Part shown: positions 43,800 through 52,830 of the stretch, piece after piece
Numbering within the stretch: position 1 is the first letter of the stretch
Layout: each line of letters starts with the position of its first letter
Source of the DNA: JAWUWD01 sp034112085
GTDB lineage: Bacteria; Bacteroidota; Bacteroidia; Cytophagales; Cyclobacteriaceae
DNA length: 64,000 bases
Direction: 5' to 3'
Assembly: GCA_034112085.1 (NCBI GenBank)
Contig: JAWUWD010000016.1
Span: 1 to 64,000 of the forward strand
Translations under genes and position numbers: made by a program
The notes under the pieces: generated by a model
Told to the model about the DNA's origin: nothing
The model's input: the letters and a program-made list of their open reading frames with translations, nothing else
The model's database searches: none

Positions 43800-44909
43800 T
43801 CACAGTAAGTCGACAATATCACCAACTGATGGAATATCATTATTATGCCATTTCCCCAAAGTCGTTCCATCTTTAATAAGCAACATTCCAGGATTGGAGC
43901 GCATCATTGCTTTAATCACAGTGGCATCCGCTTGATAGTAAGGTATTGCCAACTGGTGCTCATGACGAAATGCCTCAAAATCAGCCTCACCCGAAGCCGT
44001 GATAGCGATAATCTCAATCTTCCCATCAAGCGCATCTAACAAAGCTTTTATTTCATCCATCTCATCGACATCGGCTTTGCGAACATTGTAGATGATCACC
44101 ATCAGTTTGATGCCTTGAAAAGTACTTTCTGTCATATCCTCACCTGATACTGAGATCACATTATAATCTGTAATCGGAGGAATGGTAGCTTCCTGATTTT
44201 TGACATAAGAATTAATGTATTTGTACCCATCAGCCTCAGTCATATACTTAGTAGAGATAACTTCTTGCCCATCCTTTTCAAATACATATTCTATAATTGG
44301 TTGTTCGTCTGCAATCATTTGCTCAGGCCAATTATTACCGACTTTATAAGGTCTAAAATCAATAAATGGCAAATGATTTACAGCATATATTCCTAAGTAC
44401 AAACTCACGATCGTCACCAAAACTATAACACCATGACCTTCTTTGGTTCTAAAGAAGGAGGTGTATGTACCTCGATAAAAGAATAAATGTGATACAAAAA
44501 CCAACAATACAATGTCCTTGTAAAAAGACTCCCAAGGTGTCAGCTTAATGGCATCTCCAAAACAGCCACAATCTGTCACTTTATCGAAATAAGCAGAGTA
44601 AAAAGTAAGGAATGTAAAGAACAATATCATCAACAACAAAACCCAAGTAGTTTTCCTCATCTGATAGTTGATCAGAACAGCGATCCCCAATACCACTTCG
44701 GCTACAATCAATATCATCCCAATAGGCAATGCCCAAGGGATAAACCATTCAAATACATATCCAAAATCAGTAGAGAATACTTCAAAGTATTCTTCCAATT
44801 TGATCTGGGTACCAACGGGATCATTGAGTTTGATCAGTCCCGAAAAAATAAAAAGCCCACCTACTGCAAAGCGGATAAAGTGGTCGAATAGTTTAAATAA
44901 TTTTTTCAT
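43800..44909 (-). CDS. BT_3928 family protein (DoxX/MauE-like)
   Basis: 369 residues. The N-terminal ~150 residues hold four transmembrane helices of the DoxX/MauE type (FIRFAVGGLFIFSGLIKLND, ending near GCFGDAIKLTPWESFYKD, with a Cys pair CGCFG). The C-terminal ~200 residues form a thioredoxin-like part (for example IIAITASGEADFEAFRHEHQ) without a CxxC. Family BT_3928 is Bacteroidetes-specific. It may pass reducing power to the periplasm. It precedes aroK, with stop and aroK start within 10 bp. Confidence 0.85.
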   Translation of the reverse strand: MKKLFKLFDHFIRFAVGGLFIFSGLIKLNDPVGTQIKLEEYFEVFSTDFGYVFEWFIPWALPIGMILIVAEVVLGIAVLINYQMRKTTWVLLLMILFFTFLTFYSAYFDKVTDCGCFGDAIKLTPWESFYKDIVLLVFVSHLFFYRGTYTSFFRTKEGHGVIVLVTIVSLYLGIYAVNHLPFIDFRPYKVGNNWPEQMIADEQPIIEYVFEKDGQEVISTKYMTEADGYKYINSYVKNQEATIPPITDYNVISVSGEDMTESTFQGIKLMVIIYNVRKADVDEMDEIKALLDALDGKIEIIAITASGEADFEAFRHEHQLAIPYYQADATVIKAMMRSNPGMLLIKDGTTLGKWHNNDIPSVGDIVDLL

Positions 44910-45049
44910 AAAAAATGAGTTGTCATGGTATTGGTGTCTACACTAACTTATTGTAGGGATATTTTAAACATTCTATTATTAACTGGTAAGATCATTCGAT
45001 TTCAACTATTCTCATAGCTAATAATAATTTTAACATTTCATTAACAAGA

Positions 45050-45592
45050 CTATTTATCACCCAGCTTTATCAAACAAAACACTGCGTAGTTAATCATATC
45101 CTGGTAATTAGCTTTCACTCCTTCAGACACCAACGTCTTACCTTGATTATCTTCTATTTGCTTAACGCGAAACAGTTTCATCAATATGATATCTGTAATA
45201 GAGCTAACCCGCATATCTCTCCAAGCTTCCCCATAATCGTGATTCTTATTGAGCAGAAGTTCCCTTGTCTCATCAACAAACTGATCATATAGAGCAATCG
45301 CTTCGTCAGCTGGGACTTCTGTCCTGCTATCTTCACCCAAATCTTGTTGGATCATCGCAATCAAACAATAGTTGACTATCGCGACAAACTCTCCATGAAT
45401 ACCTTCATCAATTTTCTGAACACCCTTTTCTTGTATGGATCTTATGCGCTGTGCCTTGATCAAAATCTGATCTGTAATAGACGGCAATCGAAGAATCCTC
45501 CAAGCAGTTCCATAATCTTTTGTCTTTTGCTTAAAAAGTCCTTTACAAGCACTAATTACTTCTTTATATTCGTTGATCGTTTGCTCTTCCAA
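45050..45592 (-). CDS. DUF1599 protein with internal duplication
   Basis: 180 residues made of two similar halves. Each half carries KxxDYGxAWRxxRxxSITDxIL followed by K-x2-R-x2-xI (KTKDYGTAWRILRLPSITDQ near residue 22 and NHDYGEAWRDMRVSSITD near residue 115). DUF1599 is annotated as a nucleotide modification-associated domain in Pfam. The only start I can find is TTG at 45592. It is divergent from folP, with 45 bp between start codons, a pairing common in Bacteroidetes. Confidence 0.85.
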   Translation of the reverse strand: MEEQTINEYKEVISACKGLFKQKTKDYGTAWRILRLPSITDQILIKAQRIRSIQEKGVQKIDEGIHGEFVAIVNYCLIAMIQQDLGEDSRTEVPADEAIALYDQFVDETRELLLNKNHDYGEAWRDMRVSSITDIILMKLFRVKQIEDNQGKTLVSEGVKANYQDMINYAVFCLIKLGDK

Positions 45593-45637
45593 TGTGCTAG
45601 CGTTATTATTTTTACTAATTAATACTCACAAAAATAA

Positions 45638-46492
45638 GTGGCTAAAGATACCATTTTTTCTACAAAAAAAACGCTCAATCTCAAGGGAAAGCTGATGGAC
45701 CTGAGTACTCCGATCGTGATGGGGATACTGAACATCACTCCGGATTCTTTCCATATTGATAGTCGTATATCTTCTGATAAAAAGTTACTAAATCAAGCCG
45801 AGACTATGCTAAGTCAAGGTGCTACGATTTTAGATATTGGCGGATATTCTTCTAGACCAAATGCGACTAACATTTCAGAAGAAGAAGAGCTGCAAAGGGT
45901 AATCCCAGCCATTGAGAAAGTCACTACGGATTTCCCTGAAGCTAATATTTCCATTGACACTTTTAGATCTGTAGTGGCTCAATCCGCTATTGAGGCCGGG
46001 GCTTGCATCATCAATGATATTTCTGGAGGGACTCTTGATGATGAGATGTATGAGACAGTCGCCAAAAATCAAGTCACTTATATTATGATGCATATGCGTG
46101 GAACACCAAGCACAATGTCTTCATTAACTACATATGATAATGTATTAATGGAAATGATGGATTTCTTTCTTTCTAAAATTAACCATTTGCAATCACTTGG
46201 TGTTTCTGACATTATATTGGATCCAGGGTTTGGGTTTGCTAAAACCACAGATCAGAATTATCATATCCTTAAAAATTTACAATATTTTAAGCAATTAAAA
46301 CTACCTTTACTAGCAGGCATTTCACGAAAATCAATGATCTATAAATCATTAAGCATATCAGCAGAGGAAGCATTGAATGGGACAAGTGTCCTTAATACAT
46401 TGGCTTTATCAGGTGGAGCACAAATTTTGCGTGTGCATGATGTGAAAGAGGCTATAGAAACGATCAAATTATACAAAGCTACATATCCATGA
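45638..46492 (+). CDS. folP: Dihydropteroate synthase
   Basis: 284 residues with GTG start. MGILNITPDSFHID, IDTFRSVVAQSAIEAG, DISGG and LDPGFGFAKT are the pterin- and diphosphate-binding loops of the TIM barrel. It joins p-aminobenzoate to dihydropterin diphosphate, the sulfonamide target. It shares ATGA with the next gene, cdaA (4-bp overlap), so the two are translationally coupled; folP-cdaA is a conserved Bacteroidetes pair. Confidence 0.96.
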   Translation: MAKDTIFSTKKTLNLKGKLMDLSTPIVMGILNITPDSFHIDSRISSDKKLLNQAETMLSQGATILDIGGYSSRPNATNISEEEELQRVIPAIEKVTTDFPEANISIDTFRSVVAQSAIEAGACIINDISGGTLDDEMYETVAKNQVTYIMMHMRGTPSTMSSLTTYDNVLMEMMDFFLSKINHLQSLGVSDIILDPGFGFAKTTDQNYHILKNLQYFKQLKLPLLAGISRKSMIYKSLSISAEEALNGTSVLNTLALSGGAQILRVHDVKEAIETIKLYKATYP

Positions 46493-47385
46493 TACTTGGA
46501 TTCAACATAGGTTTTTTAGAAGTCAGCTGGGTAGATATCATTGATATCTTATTGGTGAGCTTCTTACTTTATCAACTTTATAAGTTGATGAAGGGGAGTG
46601 TCGCTGTGAAAATTTTCTTAGGAATACTCTCTCTTTACTTGATCTACTTAATCGTAAAGTCTGCCCAAATGGAGTTGCTTTCTATTATTCTTGGGCAATT
46701 CATGGGGGTAGGTGTCATTGCTGCTATCATCTTGTTTCAGCCAGAGATTCGTAAATTTCTACTGCTCATCGGTAGAACTACCAGTCTCAACAAGGAAAAC
46801 ATCTTTAAGAACTTCGCCCTATGGAAGAAGAAAGAACAAGCAAAAGGTCTAAACGTCACGCCAGTAATAGAGGCTGTTAAGGCACTAGGTGGAAGTAACA
46901 CTGGTGCACTAATCGTATTCACTAAAGACTCAGAGTTGAAATTCTATGCAGAGTCGGGTGACTTGATCGATGCAATCATATCAAAAAGACTACTGATAAG
47001 TATATTCAATAAGTATAGCCCGCTGCACGATGGTGCTGTGATTATATACAATGGAAAAATCACAGCCGCTCGATGTATTTTACCCGTCTCAGATAAAGAT
47101 GACTTATCTGCTGACTTTGGTCTACGTCACAGGGCGGCAATAGGTATGACTGAGACTACTGATAGTTTGGTACTGATCGTATCTGAAGAAACTGGTCAGC
47201 TATCCATTTCCAGACAAGGTGAGCTCACTAGTAACCTATCACCACAAGAGATTAGAAAGGCGATTAACGCTTATCTATTTGAAGATAATGAAACTGCTCA
47301 AGTCATCTCTAAAGTACTCGTTCCTTCCCATGAATCAGATGCAGCCTCTAGCGACCTCCCAGAATTGAATACTGAGAGCAAATAA
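46489..47385 (+). CDS. cdaA: Diadenylate cyclase (CdaA type)
   Basis: 298 residues with three N-terminal transmembrane helices (~15-95) and a DAC domain. The catalytic DGA (YSPLHDGAVIIYNG) and RHR (GLRHRAAIGMTE) motifs are present. It makes c-di-AMP from two ATP. The start overlaps the folP stop. The C-terminal ~40 residues are an acidic, probably disordered tail. A strong hairpin follows at 47472. Confidence 0.96.
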   Translation: MILGFNIGFLEVSWVDIIDILLVSFLLYQLYKLMKGSVAVKIFLGILSLYLIYLIVKSAQMELLSIILGQFMGVGVIAAIILFQPEIRKFLLLIGRTTSLNKENIFKNFALWKKKEQAKGLNVTPVIEAVKALGGSNTGALIVFTKDSELKFYAESGDLIDAIISKRLLISIFNKYSPLHDGAVIIYNGKITAARCILPVSDKDDLSADFGLRHRAAIGMTETTDSLVLIVSEETGQLSISRQGELTSNLSPQEIRKAINAYLFEDNETAQVISKVLVPSHESDAASSDLPELNTESK

Positions 47386-47471
47386 ATTCGATAGTTGGTT
47401 ACTTTCCGGAAACAACTTGTATAGAATTAGTACATAGCACTTTTTACTTACCAAATAGCATGGTAAAAGCC

Positions 47472-47503
47472 GAAAGCCATTCACAAACGTGTGAATGGCT
47501 TTC
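47472..47503. terminator. Bidirectional terminator between cdaA and DUF6588
   Basis: GAAAGCCATTCACA and TGTGAATGGCTTTC form a perfect 14-bp stem with an AACG loop, between two convergent genes. The AAAG and CTTT ends provide T-rich tails in both directions. Confidence 0.75.
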
Positions 47504-47526
47504 TTTGTTAATAATAGTTATGCTCT

Positions 47527-48573
47527 CTATCTTACCGCAAATCCAATTCCAGTAGTAAAGGTGCTATACTTCTGTAATGAATAATCTGCCGTAATAGTCA
47601 ATATGGCCAACTTCAATCTAAATCCAGCCTTCAACTTCGGACCACCTGCGTTAAATGACATATCAATTGGATCAGAAACAACAACTGCTGGAAGTAGTGG
47701 GTCTGCATCTACTGTAAAATCTCCTACCATTTTCAGACTTGAGCTTACAGAGTTTATTCCTACCCCACCATAAAGAGTGATTATAGAAAATTCCCTAGAA
47801 ATTAGAGCTTCAATAGTCAACGACTTCATTGAAAACTCCCCACTAAGTTTTTCAGCAGTATTTGGATCAGAAAAGTCTGTTGTCAAATCCATTTTGGTAT
47901 ACCCAATCAACGCTGACAATTCGAATGGTAAGTTCTTGATTCCAGGGATATGCTGCTTGATGTCATGCATTACACCGATTCCAAATACTTTTAGTTCACC
48001 ATCTCCTTCACCAAGTTCAATTTTTGGCAATAATCTAAGCTTGATATCAGTTCCTTTTACAATTCCAATACCCAATTGAGGTATTATATATGGAACTGCA
48101 CTGAACCCAACTTCTTCTTTAAGATCAGTCCCTGGGATACCATTTACCGTCAAGGAATTATCATTTTTATATTGGAATACAGGAGTTTGATCTGGACCAA
48201 AGATCGTAGGAACACTGGTACTTGCTCCTGTTGGCACCTCAAGAACATTAAGACCGGCCGCAGAGAATAGCAGATCCTTATCTGGCACAAAAGCGAGCCC
48301 TGCAACAATTCCTAAATCAAAACCAGCAGTTTTATGTGGCTTGGCCGTGTTAGCCCATCCATTGGCAAAAGCCAAACCAAGTCCATTCATAAAAGGAGCC
48401 ATGTAACCTTCAATGAGCGTATTGGCATCTTCAGTACCAAGTATAACATCTTCCTGAATAGCAGCAAGCAATTGATCTATATCACCTTGTGCTTTGGTAA
48501 TGTGAGAATGTCCGATTAGACAAATAAATGCCAATACAAATATTCCTTGTTTCATAAGTTGTTTCATATTCAT
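47527..48573 (-). CDS. DUF6588 family outer-envelope protein
   Basis: About 349 residues from the ATG at 48573 (frame open to 48651; ATG at 48567 and 48555 are alternatives). Signal peptide MKQGIFVLAFICLIGHSHITKAQ, then a beta-rich domain with NGLGLAFANGWANTAKPHKT and ending TFTTGIGFAVR. This agrees with DUF6588, a Bacteroidetes family of exported, probably outer-membrane barrel proteins of unknown role. Terminal Arg rather than Phe is unusual for a barrel. It converges with cdaA across the terminator. Confidence 0.8.
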   Translation of the reverse strand: MNMKQLMKQGIFVLAFICLIGHSHITKAQGDIDQLLAAIQEDVILGTEDANTLIEGYMAPFMNGLGLAFANGWANTAKPHKTAGFDLGIVAGLAFVPDKDLLFSAAGLNVLEVPTGASTSVPTIFGPDQTPVFQYKNDNSLTVNGIPGTDLKEEVGFSAVPYIIPQLGIGIVKGTDIKLRLLPKIELGEGDGELKVFGIGVMHDIKQHIPGIKNLPFELSALIGYTKMDLTTDFSDPNTAEKLSGEFSMKSLTIEALISREFSIITLYGGVGINSVSSSLKMVGDFTVDADPLLPAVVVSDPIDMSFNAGGPKLKAGFRLKLAILTITADYSLQKYSTFTTGIGFAVR

Positions 48574-48805
48574 AGTTTTTGATAATAATACACCAAGATA
48601 TAGAAAAGTAACAGACTCTGTGTAGAATTTATGATTTTGTGACACTCGCATTTCACTCAGTACGACTCCTAAGTATCTTTGCTAAGCGGTTCTCCTTTTT
48701 ATAGTTAACTATAAAAATCAACTTCTGGCTATCACCTTAATAAGATGATCAGCTATCAAATAGAAAACACCTATCGCCACATCATAAAAATCTAATCCAT
48801 TCGTA

Positions 48806-48835
48806 TTGAGTACTCCAATTTTGATTTTACCTTTG
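48806..48835 (+). promoter_or_regulatory. Promoter of ahpC: TTG-N19-TACCTTTG
   Basis: TTG at 48806-48808 and TACCTTTG at 48828-48835 are 19 bp apart, an exact fit to the Bacteroidetes promoter consensus. It lies 39 bp before the ahpC ATG. No operator palindrome for a peroxide regulator was obvious nearby. Confidence 0.75.
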
Positions 48836-48874
48836 TAATGAATTCAAATTGAAATATATAAAAATAAATAAATT

Positions 48875-49504
48875 ATGTCATTAGTAGGAAAAAAAGCACC
48901 ATCGTTCAAAGCCGCAGCAGTTATCAATGGAGAAGAAATTGTTGAAGGTTTCTCATTAGCAGACTTCATAGGTGAAAAAGAAGTAATGTTCTTCTTCTAC
49001 CCTAAAGATTTCACTTTCGTTTGTCCAACAGAAATCTTGGCTTTTCAAGAAAAATTGGCTGAATTCGAAAAAAGAGGTGTGCAAGTAGTAGGTTGTTCTA
49101 CTGACACTGAAGAAACACACCTAGCATGGTTGATGACTCCAAAAGGTAATGGTGGAATCGAAGGCGTGAAGTACCCATTGGTAGCAGATACAGCAAAAAC
49201 TATCTCATCTAACTTCGGTGTATTGGCTGGAGAATGGGATTATACTGAAGAAGGGGAAATGACTTTTGTTGGAGCTCCTATAGCTTACAGAGGAACTTTC
49301 TTGATCGACAAAGAAGGAATCGTAAGACACGAAACAATCAATGACCTTCCTCTTGGAAGAAATATTGATGAGATGATCCGAGTGGTAGATGCATGGCAAT
49401 ATGTGCAAAAGCACGGTGAAGTATGTCCTGCTAACTGGGAAGAAGGAAAAGATGCAATGAGCGCTACAAGAGAAGGCGTAGCTGACTATTTATCATCTCA
49501 CTAA
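48875..49504 (+). CDS. ahpC: Peroxiredoxin (AhpC/typical 2-Cys)
   Basis: 209-residue typical 2-Cys peroxiredoxin that reduces H2O2 and organic peroxides. Peroxidatic Cys50 is in DFTFVCPTE, resolving Cys184 in HGEVCPANW. Length and motif spacing are complete. It is a single-gene unit with its own consensus promoter and terminator. The absence of ahpF beside it fits the thioredoxin-linked type. Confidence 0.95.
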   Translation: MSLVGKKAPSFKAAAVINGEEIVEGFSLADFIGEKEVMFFFYPKDFTFVCPTEILAFQEKLAEFEKRGVQVVGCSTDTEETHLAWLMTPKGNGGIEGVKYPLVADTAKTISSNFGVLAGEWDYTEEGEMTFVGAPIAYRGTFLIDKEGIVRHETINDLPLGRNIDEMIRVVDAWQYVQKHGEVCPANWEEGKDAMSATREGVADYLSSH

Positions 49505-49529
49505 GCTTCGTTATCAAATATTCATTTAA

Positions 49530-49561
49530 AAAACCCTGTCGATTAGTCGTCAGGGTTTTTT
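49530..49561 (+). terminator. Terminator of ahpC
   Basis: AAAACCCTG (49530-49538) and CAGGGTTTT (49551-49559) pair, followed by T to 49561. It lies 26 bp after the stop. The CCCTG/CAGGG core also occurs in the queA terminator. Confidence 0.85.
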
Positions 49562-49573
49562 ACTTTTGCGACA

Positions 49574-50812
49574 ATGGCAATATCTCTCGCTTTTTACAAT
49601 TTCTCTATCATGATGTTTAGGCTATTCATGAAGGTAGTTGCTAAATTTAATTTAAAAGCGAGTCAGTTCATAAGTGGGCGTATTGGCCTATTTGAAAGCG
49701 CAAAAGACAGTATCGACCAATCAAAGCCTCTCGCTTGGTTTCACTGCGCTTCATTAGGGGAGTTCGAGCAAGCTCGTCCAATCATAGAATCCTTCAAGTA
49801 TGAATTTTCAGAATATCAGATAGTTGTTACTTTTTTCTCTCCTTCAGGATATGAAGTGAAGAAAAACTACGAACATGCGGACCATGTTTTCTATCTTCCG
49901 TTTGACACGGCATCCAATGCCAAAAGATGGCTGGATATACTTAGTCCTAAAATTGTATTTTTCATCAAATATGAATTTTGGTATCACTTCTACAATGAAA
50001 TTAATGAAAGAAGTATTCCGTTAATCTCCGCCTCTGCGATTTTCAGAAAAGACCAAATTTTCTTCAAAAAAATAGGAAAACTACAACGGTCAATCCTTCA
50101 TAAAGTTTCTCACTTTTTCGTTCAGAACAATACTTCAGTAGCATTATTAAAAAGTATTGACATAGACAACATCACACTCACCGGTGACACAAGGTTTGAT
50201 CGTGTATATGAGATTGGGCAACAGGCAGAAGGCATCCCTTTAGCCGCAAAATTTGCTAATTCTAAAAAGACATGGATCTTGGGCAGTGTCTGGGAGGAAG
50301 ATCTTGAGGTATGCATTCCTTTCATCAACCATGATGACTCTGTTCATAAATTCATCTTAGCGCCACATGAAGTAACAGAAGCAGGTCTAGTGAAGATAGA
50401 GAAACAGATCAGACAAAAATCTATCAGATATTCAAAGGCAACAGAATCAAATTTAGATGAATGCGATGTACTTATCATAGACAACGTAGGAATGTTATCC
50501 TCTCTGTATCAGTATGGAGACTACGCTTTTGTTGGAGGTGCATATGGGAAAGGACTACACAACATATTGGAAGCTGCCACATTTGGAATGCCTATATTTT
50601 TTGGAAATAAAAATTATGAAAAGTTCCAAGAAGCAACAGATCTCATAAGGCTGGAAGCTGCCTTTGCTGTCGCTGATTACCATGAATTTAATGAACAACT
50701 GATGAAGCTAAATCATGAAGTGGCTTCGACCACTGCACAATCCTACGTCAAAGGGAACACGGGTGCAACAGATAAAATCATCAGCTATTGTAAAAAGAGA
50801 CTACAGTCATGA
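49574..50812 (+). CDS. waaA: KDO transferase (3-deoxy-manno-octulosonic acid transferase)
   Basis: 412-residue GT30 enzyme that adds KDO to lipid A precursor. N-terminal membrane helix, WFHCASLGEFEQARPIIE and VVTFFSPSGYEV in the acceptor domain, and GGAYGKGLHNILEAATFG in the CMP-KDO-binding domain are typical. It completes, with kdsB, the evidence for KDO in the LPS. The stop overlaps the rsgA start by 4 bp (ATGA), so both are cotranslated. Confidence 0.95.
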   Translation: MAISLAFYNFSIMMFRLFMKVVAKFNLKASQFISGRIGLFESAKDSIDQSKPLAWFHCASLGEFEQARPIIESFKYEFSEYQIVVTFFSPSGYEVKKNYEHADHVFYLPFDTASNAKRWLDILSPKIVFFIKYEFWYHFYNEINERSIPLISASAIFRKDQIFFKKIGKLQRSILHKVSHFFVQNNTSVALLKSIDIDNITLTGDTRFDRVYEIGQQAEGIPLAAKFANSKKTWILGSVWEEDLEVCIPFINHDDSVHKFILAPHEVTEAGLVKIEKQIRQKSIRYSKATESNLDECDVLIIDNVGMLSSLYQYGDYAFVGGAYGKGLHNILEAATFGMPIFFGNKNYEKFQEATDLIRLEAAFAVADYHEFNEQLMKLNHEVASTTAQSYVKGNTGATDKIISYCKKRLQS

Positions 50813-51735
50813 AAGGACTCGTCATAAAATCGACAGGCAGTTGGTATAGCATCTTAAGTGAAGATCAACAAACTTATAATTGCCGAGTAAGGGGCAAATT
50901 CAAGCTCAAAGGTTTTAAAACGACCAACCCTTTGGCAGTAGGCGATGAAGTAGACTTTGAAATGGAAACATCAACTGATGAACCAACAGGAGTAATTCAC
51001 CATATCTACCCTCGAAACAACTACATCATTAGAAAGTCGATACACAAGACTGGTCATGGGCATATTATTGCTTCCAACATAGATCAGTTGATGATATTGG
51101 TAACTTTAGCCTATCCTCGGACCTCTTTTGGATTTATTGACAGACTAGCTGTAGCAGCCGAGTCTTTCAGAATACCGGTTACACTGGTATTCAATAAAAT
51201 GGACATGCTCGAAGATGAGAGCCTCGAATACGTGGAAGAGATCATGGTCCTCTATAGATCTCTAGGCTATGAATGTATGGCCATATCAGCTACCGAACTT
51301 CAAGGATTAGATAAAGTAGAGACTTCACTCGCAGACAAGATCACTTTAGTCGCTGGTCACTCAGGAGTAGGGAAATCGACACTTATCAATCAACTCAATC
51401 CAGAAATTGGTCAGAAAATTGGAGAAGTGTCAATGTCAGTTGAAAAGGGAACGCATACCACCACTTTTGCTCAGATGTTCGAGCTTAAAAAAGGAATGAA
51501 TATTATCGACACTCCTGGGATCAAAGAATATGGATTAGTAGATATCTCTAATCAAGAATTATCAGACTACTTCCCTGAAATGCGAGACATGATTGGCCAT
51601 TGCAAGTTTCATAACTGCAGCCATACCCACGAACCTGGGTGCGCTATAGTCGAAGCAGTGAAAAATGAAAAGATAGCTGCAACAAGGTACACCAGCTACC
51701 TAAGCATATTGGAGGATGAAGACAATAGAAGATAG
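50809..51735 (+). CDS. rsgA: Ribosome small subunit-dependent GTPase A
   Basis: 308-residue circularly permuted GTPase acting late in 30S subunit maturation. OB-fold N-terminus, FNKMDML (G4), LVAGHSGVGKSTLIN (G1), DTPGIKEYG (G3) and the zinc site CKFHNCSHTHEPGC with three Cys and one His are all present. It overlaps waaA by 4 bp. It converges with the Nudix gene at 51766. Confidence 0.96.
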   Translation: MKGLVIKSTGSWYSILSEDQQTYNCRVRGKFKLKGFKTTNPLAVGDEVDFEMETSTDEPTGVIHHIYPRNNYIIRKSIHKTGHGHIIASNIDQLMILVTLAYPRTSFGFIDRLAVAAESFRIPVTLVFNKMDMLEDESLEYVEEIMVLYRSLGYECMAISATELQGLDKVETSLADKITLVAGHSGVGKSTLINQLNPEIGQKIGEVSMSVEKGTHTTTFAQMFELKKGMNIIDTPGIKEYGLVDISNQELSDYFPEMRDMIGHCKFHNCSHTHEPGCAIVEAVKNEKIAATRYTSYLSILEDEDNRR

Positions 51736-51765
51736 GTTGATCGATTTTTAGGAATAATTCTGATG

Positions 51766-52320
51766 TTAAAACTTGAGGTATCGGGCTATTTTCAATATTC
51801 CAGCAATGCTTATCGCATCAGTAATCTTGCCTTTGATCACCATATCTACCACGACTCCAAATGGCAACTTCCATAGTTTCAGGTCTGCCTCAGATTCTTC
51901 CAGCTGCTTTTCACCATATTCTAACTCTTCTGCTAAGAAGATAAACCCTTCTTCATTAGTCACTGAATTAGAGGTGTGAATTCTCATTATTTGTTCCCAT
52001 TTTCCAGCAGTAATACCCGTTTCTTCCTTAAGCTCCCGTTGAGCGGACATCAGAATATCGTCCTCAATCGCTCCTCCTCCCATTGGAATTTCCCATGAGT
52101 ATTCATCAATGGTATATCGATACTGACCCACTAGCCAAGTGTTATTATGTTCGTCAAGTGGAATGATCCCTATTGCCTTATTCTTGAAACTCACCTTTCC
52201 ATAAATACCTTCCCCACCACCAGGATTAATTACTTGATGCTCTTGCACATTGATCCATGGATTATCATAAATCTCTTTATTATCTAATGTTTGCCAAGGA
52301 TTGTTTTTTTCGTCTGCCAT
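51766..52320 (-). CDS. Nudix hydrolase (ADP-ribose pyrophosphatase-like)
   Basis: 184-residue Nudix protein with VGQYRYTIDEYSWEIPMGGG, the segment typical of ADP-ribose pyrophosphatases, followed by the box AIEDDILMSAQRELKEETGI. The first conserved Glu of the box is Asp here, while the REL-x-EETG metal site is intact. It probably hydrolyses ADP-ribose or another nucleoside diphosphate sugar. It is single, divergent from dtd by 57 bp. Confidence 0.88.
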   Translation of the reverse strand: MADEKNNPWQTLDNKEIYDNPWINVQEHQVINPGGGEGIYGKVSFKNKAIGIIPLDEHNNTWLVGQYRYTIDEYSWEIPMGGGAIEDDILMSAQRELKEETGITAGKWEQIMRIHTSNSVTNEEGFIFLAEELEYGEKQLEESEADLKLWKLPFGVVVDMVIKGKITDAISIAGILKIARYLKF

Positions 52321-52377
52321 GTAGCTTGTTTTGTAGCTGGATTCGCATCAAATTTATGGTAAAATATTTACAATAAT

Positions 52378-52830
52378 ATGATTGCGGTAATTCAAAGAGT
52401 AAGTGAAGCGTCTGTCAGTATAGATGGTACTTTAAAAAGTAAAATTGGGTTAGGTCTTATGATTCTACTGGGTATAGAGAATGAAGATAACCAAGAAGAT
52501 ATAAACTGGCTCTCTCAAAAAATAACCAATATGCGAATATTCAATGACTCCAATGAGGTAATGAATATCAACATCAAAGATGTAGAAGGAGAGATTTTAC
52601 TCATTAGTCAATTCACTTTACAGGCAAGCACAAAAAAAGGAAATCGCCCCTCTTACATCAAAGCTGCTAGACCAGAGGTTGCGATTCCATTGTATGAATC
52701 ATTCATCCAGACCCTTGAAGTAGGTCTAGGAAAAACCATTGGCAAAGGAGAGTTTGGAGCCGACATGAAAGTTAGTCTAATCAATGATGGCCCAGTAACT
52801 ATCATATTGGATTCTAAAGACAAAAAATAG
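52378..52830 (+). CDS. dtd: D-aminoacyl-tRNA deacylase
   Basis: 150-residue editing enzyme that frees D-amino acids from tRNA. Diagnostic segments: MIAVIQRVSEASVSIDG at the N-terminus, ISQFTLQASTKKGNRPSY (the SQFTL motif) and NDGPVTIILDS at the C-terminus (the NxGPVT motif). Its stop codon is directly followed by the GTG start of the cyclase-family gene, giving a dtd-cyclase-MazG operon. Confidence 0.95.
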   Translation: MIAVIQRVSEASVSIDGTLKSKIGLGLMILLGIENEDNQEDINWLSQKITNMRIFNDSNEVMNINIKDVEGEILLISQFTLQASTKKGNRPSYIKAARPEVAIPLYESFIQTLEVGLGKTIGKGEFGADMKVSLINDGPVTIILDSKDKK

